Below are positions 57,201 through 64,000 of a stretch of 64,000 bases of DNA, piece by piece. Where the stretch lies: positions 444,280,619-444,344,618 of the forward strand of contig OZ010786.1 in NCBI GenBank assembly GCA_963932465.1. The letters run 5' to 3'. The notes under the pieces are model-generated. The model saw only the letters and a list, made by a program, of their open reading frames with translations. It was not told the DNA's origin and ran no database searches. Each line of letters begins with the position of its first letter. Position 1 is the stretch's first letter. The stretch comes from Maratus speciosus (taxonomy: Eukaryota; Arthropoda; Arachnida; Araneae; Salticidae). The position numbers and the translations under genes were made by a program.

Positions 57201-57830
57201 ATGAATCCTTCAGTGTTGGCTGTTGAAGACATCACTCTTGCCTCCGTCTTCTTCTTTTGTGTCATTGGGCGAACGGATACTTTTAGGATTCGTTCGGTCA
57301 ATGACAGTTTGAGGCTTGACTCATGTCTCTGCCTCCTTTTATGTTATTGATCTATCGGCAGCTGGTGCCATTGCATATGCCACCGCCTTCTTCTGTACCT
57401 TTGAACGACCTAATTCATTTATAATTCCTTTGGTCAATGACTGTTTGAGACATGACCCTCGCTCCCCTCTTCTTCTTTTCTGTCATTAGCCGAACGGATG
57501 CTTTCATGATTCCTTCACTTAATGGCAGTTTGAAGCTTGACTAATATCTCTGACTTATTTTACGTCATTGTTGTTTTGGCAGCTGGAGCCATTGCATATG
57601 TCTGACTCTGTCTTCTTCTGTGTCTTTATCCGAACTAATCCATTTTTTATTTCTTCGGACAATGGTTGTTGAGACAGGGTTCTTGCCTTGTTCCCCTTCT
57701 TATATGTCTTTTGGCGAATGAATCCTAACAAGATTCGTTCGATCAATGGCAGTTTGATATTTTACTCGTGTTTATTGCTCTTTCTGTGTCACTAATTAAT
57801 CGACAGTTTCAGCCATTGCTCATACTACCG
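54285..57830 (+). repeat. Satellite, diverged part, ~215-220-bp multimeric units
   Basis: Each unit is built from related submonomers: GTCAATGGCAGTTGGAGGCT with GACTCATGTCTCTGCC, then CAATATTATTAATCC, GGCAGCTGGAGCC, CTTCTTCTGTGTCTTTGAGC, CTGATCCATTTATGATTCCT, then GTCAATGGCTGTTGGAGACA with TGACTCTTGCCTCCGT and TTGGGCGAACGGATCCTTTT, AGGATTCGTTCG. TGGC.G.TGGAG recurs in each submonomer, showing descent from a shorter ancestor. Copies here differ at many positions. Frames on both strands shift phase from unit to unit, so I see no gene. Confidence 0.9.
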
Positions 57831-58560
57831 TCTTTTTCTCTGACTTTAATAGAGATGATCATTATTCAAAGTATTAAGATAAATATCAATGTTTTTCTTT
57901 TGTAATGCATTGTTTAGTAACAGAATAACGGAATGTCCCTGTTAAAATTGGAACGCATTAAACTGCAATGTATATAAAAAAGAAAAGAAAATGCTGAAAG
58001 AATTTTTTTCAGAAATACATATTAAAGTTATAATAAAGCTAAAATTGCCAAAATTTGTTTTCGATACTAATAAGAAAAATGAGCTTAAAAAAGTACTTTC
58101 AAATTAAAAAAAGTTCTACATTATATGGCAGAAGGTGACCGGCCACTTGCGAATTTTGACGTTTTCTTAAATATCTATAGAAATACATGAGAAAATATCC
58201 TGAAACTCCAGTTGTGTAAACAGAATAGTACAGGTCATATATTTCCGTGAAGATTTTTTCCCGAAATCCCATAGGGGACCGTCAACAAATTGAAAAAGAA
58301 CGAATATCTTTTGGACAACCCTGTAAAAACTAATGTAGCAAAAGCGTTCTAACTGTATATTATGATTAAGTGCCTTATTGTAATAAATTGTGATCATTTT
58401 TATGAGAGTAGTATGTATATTCGCTGATAAATTAAAGGTTTTATGAAAATAGTCCCTAATTTTGCCAAGTTCTTTGCTTAAAATTTGTAGAGTTCTTAAT
58501 ATGAAAAAAAGTTCTTCTCAGAAAGTATGACAAATTTCATTTCCCCCGTTCCCTTCTTTT
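57831..58560. other. Non-satellite block interrupting the array
   Basis: About 730 bases of AT-rich sequence with no satellite motif and no recognised frame. Neither terminal repeats nor a target duplication are evident at the edges. Confidence 0.7.
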
Positions 58561-61500
58561 TTCATTCGGTCAATGGCTATTGGAGGATAGACTCATGCGT
58601 CTGCTCAATACAATATTATTAATCCAGTGGCATCTTCTTCTGTATTTTTTAAAGAACTGTTCCTCCTGCCAAGGGCTTTTGAAAGCATGGCTCTTGCCTC
58701 CGTCCGATTCTTTTGTGTCATTGGGCGAACGGAGCCTTTTAGGATTCGTTCGGTCAATGGAAATTGGATGCTATACTCATGTCTCTGCTCAATTCAATAT
58801 TATTAATCCGGTGGCATCTGGAACTGTGATACATGTCACCGCTTTCTTCTGAATGTTTGATCGTGCTGATCCATTTATAATTCCTTTGGTCAATGATTGT
58901 TTGAGACATGAATCTCGCCTCCGACAGCTTCTTTTCTGTCATTTGCCGGATGGATTGTTTTACGAATCGTTCGAACAATGGCAAATGAAGGCTTGACTTA
59001 TGTCTCTGCCTCCTTTTATGTCATTGATATATCAACCGCGCCTTTACACATGAGTTCGTCATCTCCTGTGTCTTCGTGCGAACTGATACGTTTATGATTC
59101 CTCTGGTAAATGGCTGTTGAAGACATACTCTTGTCTCTGTCCCTTTCTTTTCTGCCATTGGAAGAACGGATCCTTTTAGGATTCGTTCCGTCAATGGCGG
59201 TTGGATGTTTTACAATATTTCTAGCTTCTTGTGTGTTACTGATTAATGTTAGAGCAATTGCACAAATTTCAGTCTTCTTCTGTGTCTTTAAACTAACTTA
59301 TCCATTATGACTCATCCTTTCAATGGCTGTTGAACATATGACTCTTGCCTCCATTCCCTTCTTTTTTTTCATTGGACGAACGTATCCTCTTACGATTCGT
59401 TCGGTCAAAGGCAATTGCAGGCTAGACACTTGTCTCTGCTGAATTCAATATTATTAATCCGGTGGCATCAGGAGCCTTGATATATACGACCGGCATCTTC
59501 TGCATTTTTGAGTGAGCTGATCCATTTATAATTCCTCCTGTCAATGGCTTTTGAAACATGACTCTTGCCTCCGTCCACTTCTTTTGTGTCATTGGGCGAA
59601 CGGAGCTTTTAGGATTTTTTCGGTCAATCGCAATTGGAGGATAGACTCATGTCACTCCTCAATTATATATTATTATTCCGGTGGCATCTGGAACTTTAAT
59701 ACATGCCACCGCTTTCTTCTGTATGTTTTATCGAGTTGATCCATTTATAATTCCTTCTGTCAATGCCTGTATCAGACATGACTCTCATCTCCGTCCGCTT
59801 CTTTCCTGTCATTTGCCGAATGGATCCTTTTACGAATCGTTCGATCAATAGCAAATGAAGGCTTGACTTATGTCTCCGCATCCTTTTATGTCATTGATCT
59901 ACCGGCAGCTCGAGCCTTTGCACATGACTTCGTCTCCTTATGTGTCTTCATGCGAACTGATACATTTATCATACTTCTGGTAAATGTTGAAGACATACTC
60001 TTGCCTCCGTACTATTCCTTTCTGCCATTGGAGAACGGATATTTTTAGGATTCGTTCCATCAATGGCAGTTGGAGGTTTTACAATGTTTCTGGCAACTTC
60101 TGTGTCACTTATTTATCAACGGTTTGAGCAGTTGTATAAATTTAAGCCTTCTTCTGTGGCTTTAAACCAACTTATCCATTGCGCCTCATCCGGTCAATGG
60201 CTATCGGAGATATGAATATTGCCTCCGTTCCCTTTTTTTCGTCATTACACGAACGTAACCTCACAGGATTCGTTAGGTCAATGGCAATTGGAGGCTAGAC
60301 TCTTGCTCAACTCAATATTAATAATCTGGTACCATCTGGTGCCTTCTATATATACGACCGGCATCTTCTGCATTTTCGAGAGAGCTGATGCACTTTTAAT
60401 TCCTTCTGTCAATGGCTCTTGGAAACATGACTCTTGCCTCAGTCCACTTTTTTGTGACATTATGCGAACGGAGCCTTTTAGGATTCGTTCGTTCAATGGC
60501 AATTCGAGGCTAGACTCATGTCTCTTGCTCAACACAATATCATTAATTCAGTGGCGCCTTCTTCTGTATTTTTTAACGAGCTGATTCATTTCTAATTCCT
60601 CCTGTCAATGGCTTTTAGAAATATGACTCTTACCTCCGTTCACTTCATTTGTGTCATTGGGCGAATGGACCCTCTTAGTAATCGTTGGTCAATGGCAGTT
60701 GAAGGCTAGACACATGTCACTGCTCAACACAATATTATTAATCCAGTGGCGTCTTCTTCTGTATTTTTGAGCGAGCTAATCCATCTTTAATTCCTCCTGT
60801 CAATCGCTTTTCGAAACATGACTCTTGCCTCCGTTCACTTCTTTTGTGTCATTGGGCGAACAGAGCATTTTAATATTCGTTCCGTCATTGGCAACTGGAG
60901 GCTAGACTTATATCTCTGCTCAACACAATATTATTAGTCCAGTGGCGTCATCTTCTACATTTTTGAGCGAGCTGATCCATTTTTAATTCCTCCTATCAAT
61001 GGCTTTTGGAAACATGACTCTTAACTCTGTTCTTTCCTTTAGTGTTATTGGGCGAACGGAGCCTTTTAGGGTTCGTTTGGTCAATGGCAAGTGACGGTTA
61101 GACTCAAGTCACTGCTCAACACAATATTATTAATCCAGTGGCTATTCTTCTGTATTTTTGAGTGAGCTGATCCATTTTTAATTCCTCCTGTCAATAGCTT
61201 TTTGAAACATGCCTCATGCCTCCGTCCACTTCTTTTGGGTCATTTGGCGAACGGAGACTTTTAGGCTTCGTTCGGTCAATAACAATTAGAGGCTAGACTC
61301 ATATCTCTGCTCAACACAATATTATTAATCGAGTGGCTTCCTCTTCTGTACTTTAAGCGATCTGATCCATTTTTAATTCCTCCTGTCAATGGCTTTTGGA
61401 AACATGACTCTTGCCTCTGTTCACTTCTTCTGTGTCATTGGGCGAACGGAGCCTTTTAGGATTCGTTCGGATAATGGCAATTAGAGGCTAGACTCATGTC

Positions 61501-64000
61501 TCTTGCTCAAAACAATATTATTAATCCAGTGGCGTCTTCTTCTGTGTTTTTGAGCGAGCTGATCCATTTTTAATTCCTCTGTCAATCGCTTTTTGAAACA
61601 TGACTATTGCCTCCGTCCACTTCTTTTGTGTCATTGGGCGAACGGAGCCTTTTAGGATTCGTTCGGTCAATGGCAATTGGAGGCTACACTCATGTCTCTT
61701 GCTCAACACAATATTATTAAACCTCTGGCGTCTTCTTCTGTATTTTTGGACGAGCTGATCCATTTTTAATTCCTTCTGTCAATGGCTTTTGGAAACACGA
61801 CTCTTGCCTCTGTTCACATCTTCTATGTCATTGGGCGAACGGATCCATTTAGGATTCGTTCGTTCAATGGCAACTGGAGTCTAGTCTAATGTCTCTTGCT
61901 CAACACAATATTATTAAACCTGTGGCGTCTTCTTCTGTATTTTTGAGTGAGCTTATCCACTTTTAATTCCTCCTGTCAATCGCTTTTTGAAACATGACTC
62001 TTGCTTCCGTTCACATCTTTTGTGTCATTGGGCGAAAGGATCCTTTTAGGATTCGTTCGGTCATTGGCAATTGGAGGCTAGACTCATGTCTCTGTTCAAC
62101 ACAATATTATTTATCCAGTGGCTTCATTTTCTACATTTTTGAGCGAGCTGATCCATTTTTAATTCCTCCAGTCAATGTCTTTTGGAAACATGACTCTTGC
62201 CTCAGTCCACATCTTTCGTGTCATTGGGCGAACGGAGTCTTTTAGTATTCACTCGGTCAGAGGCAATTGAAAGCTAGACTCATGCCTCTTGCTCAGCACA
62301 ATATTATTAATTCAGTGGCGTCTTCTTCTATATTTTTGAACGAGCTGATCCATTTTTAATTCCTCCTGTCAATGTCTTTGGGAAACATGACTCTTAAATC
62401 CGTTCATTTCTTTTGTGACATTAAATGAACGGAGCCTTTTAGAATTCGTTGGGTCAATTGCAATTAGAGGTTAGACTCATGTCTCTTGATCAACAAAATA
62501 TTATTAATCCAGTGGTGCTTCTTCTGTATTTTTGAGCGAGCTGATCCATTTTTAATTCCCCCTGTCAATGTCTTTTGGAAACATGTCTCTTGCCTCCGTT
62601 CACTTCTTCTGTGTCATTGGGCGAACGGATCCTTTTACGATTCGTTCGGCCCGTGGAAACTGGAGTGTAGTCTCATGTCTCTTGCTCAACACAATATTAT
62701 TAATCCAGTGGCGTCTTCTTCTGTATTTTTGAGCGAGCTGTTCCATTTTTAATTCGTCCTGTCAATCGTTTTTTGAAACATGACTCTTGCTTCCGTTCAC
62801 ATCTTTTGTGTCATTGGGCGAAAGGATCCTTTTAGGATTCGTTCGGTCATTGGCAATTGGAGGCTAGACTCATGTCTCTGTTCAACACAATATTATTTAT
62901 CCAGTGGCTTCATTTTCTACATTTTTGAGCGAGCTGATCCATTTTTAATTCCTCCAGTCAATGTCTTTTGGAAACATGACTCTTGCCTCCGTTCACTTCT
63001 TCTGTGTTATTGGGCGAACCGATCCTTTTAGAATTTGTTCGTTCAATGGAAACTGGAGTGTAGTCTCATATCTCTTGCTCAACACAATATTATTAATCCA
63101 GTGGCGTCTTCTTCTGTATTTTTGAGCGAGCTGATCCATTTTTAATTCTTCCTGTCAATCGCTTTTTGAAACATGACTATTTTCTCCGTCCACTTCTGTT
63201 GTGTCATTGGGCGAACAGAGCCTTTCAGAATTCGTTCGGTCAATGGCAATTGGAGGCTAGACCCATGTCTTTTGCTCAACACAATATTATTAAACCTTTG
63301 GCGTCTTCTTCTGTATTTTTGAATGAGCTGATCCATTTTTAATTCCTTCTGTCAATGGCTTTTGGAAACATGACACTTGCCTCTGTTCTCTTCTTCTGTG
63401 TCATTGGGCTAACGGATCCTTTTAGAATTCGTTCGTTCAATGGCAACTGGAGTCTAGTCTCATGTCTCTTGCTCAACACAATATTATTAAACCTTTTGCG
63501 TCTTCTTCTGTATTTTTGAGCGAGCTGATCCATTTTTAATTCCTCCTGTCAATGGCTTTTGGAAAAATGACTCTTGCCTCCGTTAACTTCTTCTGTGTCA
63601 TTGGGTGAACGGTTCCTTTTAGGATCCCTTAGGCCAATGGCAATTAGAGGCTACATTCATGTCTCTGCTCAACACAATATTATTAATCCAGTGGCGACTT
63701 CTTCTATATTATTGAGCGAGCTGATCCATTTTTAATTCCTCCTGTCAAAGTCTTTTGGAAACATGACTCTTGCCTCCGTTCACTTCTTCTGTGACATTGG
63801 GCGAATTTATGCTTTTAGGATTCGTTCGTTCAATGGTAATTGGAGGCTAGACTCGTGTCTCTTGCTCAACAAAATATTTTTAAACCTCTGGACGTCTTCT
63901 TCTTCATTTTTGAGCGAGGTGATCCATTTTTAATTTCACCTTTTAATGGCTTTTGGATACGTGATTTTTGCCTCAGTCCACTTCTTTTGTATCATTAGGC
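58561..64000 (+). repeat. Satellite, more uniform part, ~197-bp dimer units toward the right
   Basis: Same family as 54285-57830. From about 60.4 kb the unit shortens to near 197 bp: successive TTGGGCGAA starts lie at 61634, 61831 and 62028. The unit has lost the GGCAGCTGGAGCC..GATACATA segment and reads as two related halves of about 109 and 88 bp. Copies in 61-64 kb are the most alike; one stretch of over 200 bases near 62000-62200 recurs at 62790-62990 with few changes. The array runs off the window end. Confidence 0.92.

Noticed and set aside
54285..64000. Repeat protein gene encoded by the satellite
   Set aside because: Unit lengths near 197 and 215-220 bp vary and do not keep a common frame; frames on both strands end after at most about 120 codons.

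Overview
This is a gene-poor, strongly AT-rich stretch of an animal nuclear genome, most likely an arthropod and plausibly a chelicerate such as a spider. That guess rests on the element types: a Naiad-type Penelope-like element, a gypsy LTR element with a SCAN-like Gag and a tRNA-Pro primer site, pogo and Tc1 elements, and a Helitron full of tandem modules. I see no intact host gene, rRNA or functional tRNA. Nearly everything recognisable is a mobile element, a foldback repeat or a tandem repeat.

Layout, 0-16 kb: a TA-flanked foldback MITE (703-1568). A perfect inverted repeat (2698-3488) with a hammerhead-ribozyme-like motif in each arm. A 5'-truncated Penelope-like (Naiad-like) reverse transcriptase with an in-frame UGA (7219-8729), followed by a second 3' fragment of the same family (9170-9475), both set between TA microsatellites. 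A gypsy LTR element (9772-13620) in which RT, RNase H and the integrase core are replaced by an Asn/Tyr/Arg/Gly-rich reading frame. Two tandem copies of an internally deleted mariner-like transposase (14.6-15.6 kb).

16-42 kb: this part looks like layered insertions. A ~425-bp tandem pair was split by a 1.19-kb TA-flanked element (17452-18641). An older repeat of about 850 bp, always in plus orientation and partly still in tandem, recurs from 19.4 to 41.9 kb. Its copies were split by a pogo-like element (19997-21945), a 1.16-kb near-perfect hairpin element (22746-23904), a foldback (28430-29118), a Tigger/pogo MITE (29461-30112), a Helitron (36431-40089) and a block with a transposase-type PHD finger (40741-40989). 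For several of these, another copy in the window shows the empty site. A further 3.07-kb element with a 5-bp target duplication (30402-33470) sits in a different repeat whose empty copy is at 47.1-47.2 kb.

42-64 kb: degenerate tandem repeats, a dead Tc1 element (43458-45050), a third element with an iterated terminal motif holding a tRNA-like SINE head (48892-50015), and from about 54.3 kb to the window end a large satellite with multimeric repeat structure. Its organisation changes from roughly 215-220-bp units to ~197-bp units.

The observations most worth following are the in-frame UGA in the Naiad-like RT (candidate selenocysteine codon), the LTR element carrying an in-frame captured or expanded ORF, the hammerhead-like motifs in the perfect inverted repeat, the 3.07-kb element of unclear superfamily, and three elements in which the terminal sequence motif is repeated internally in both orientations. 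All calls are by eye, without alignment software or database search.
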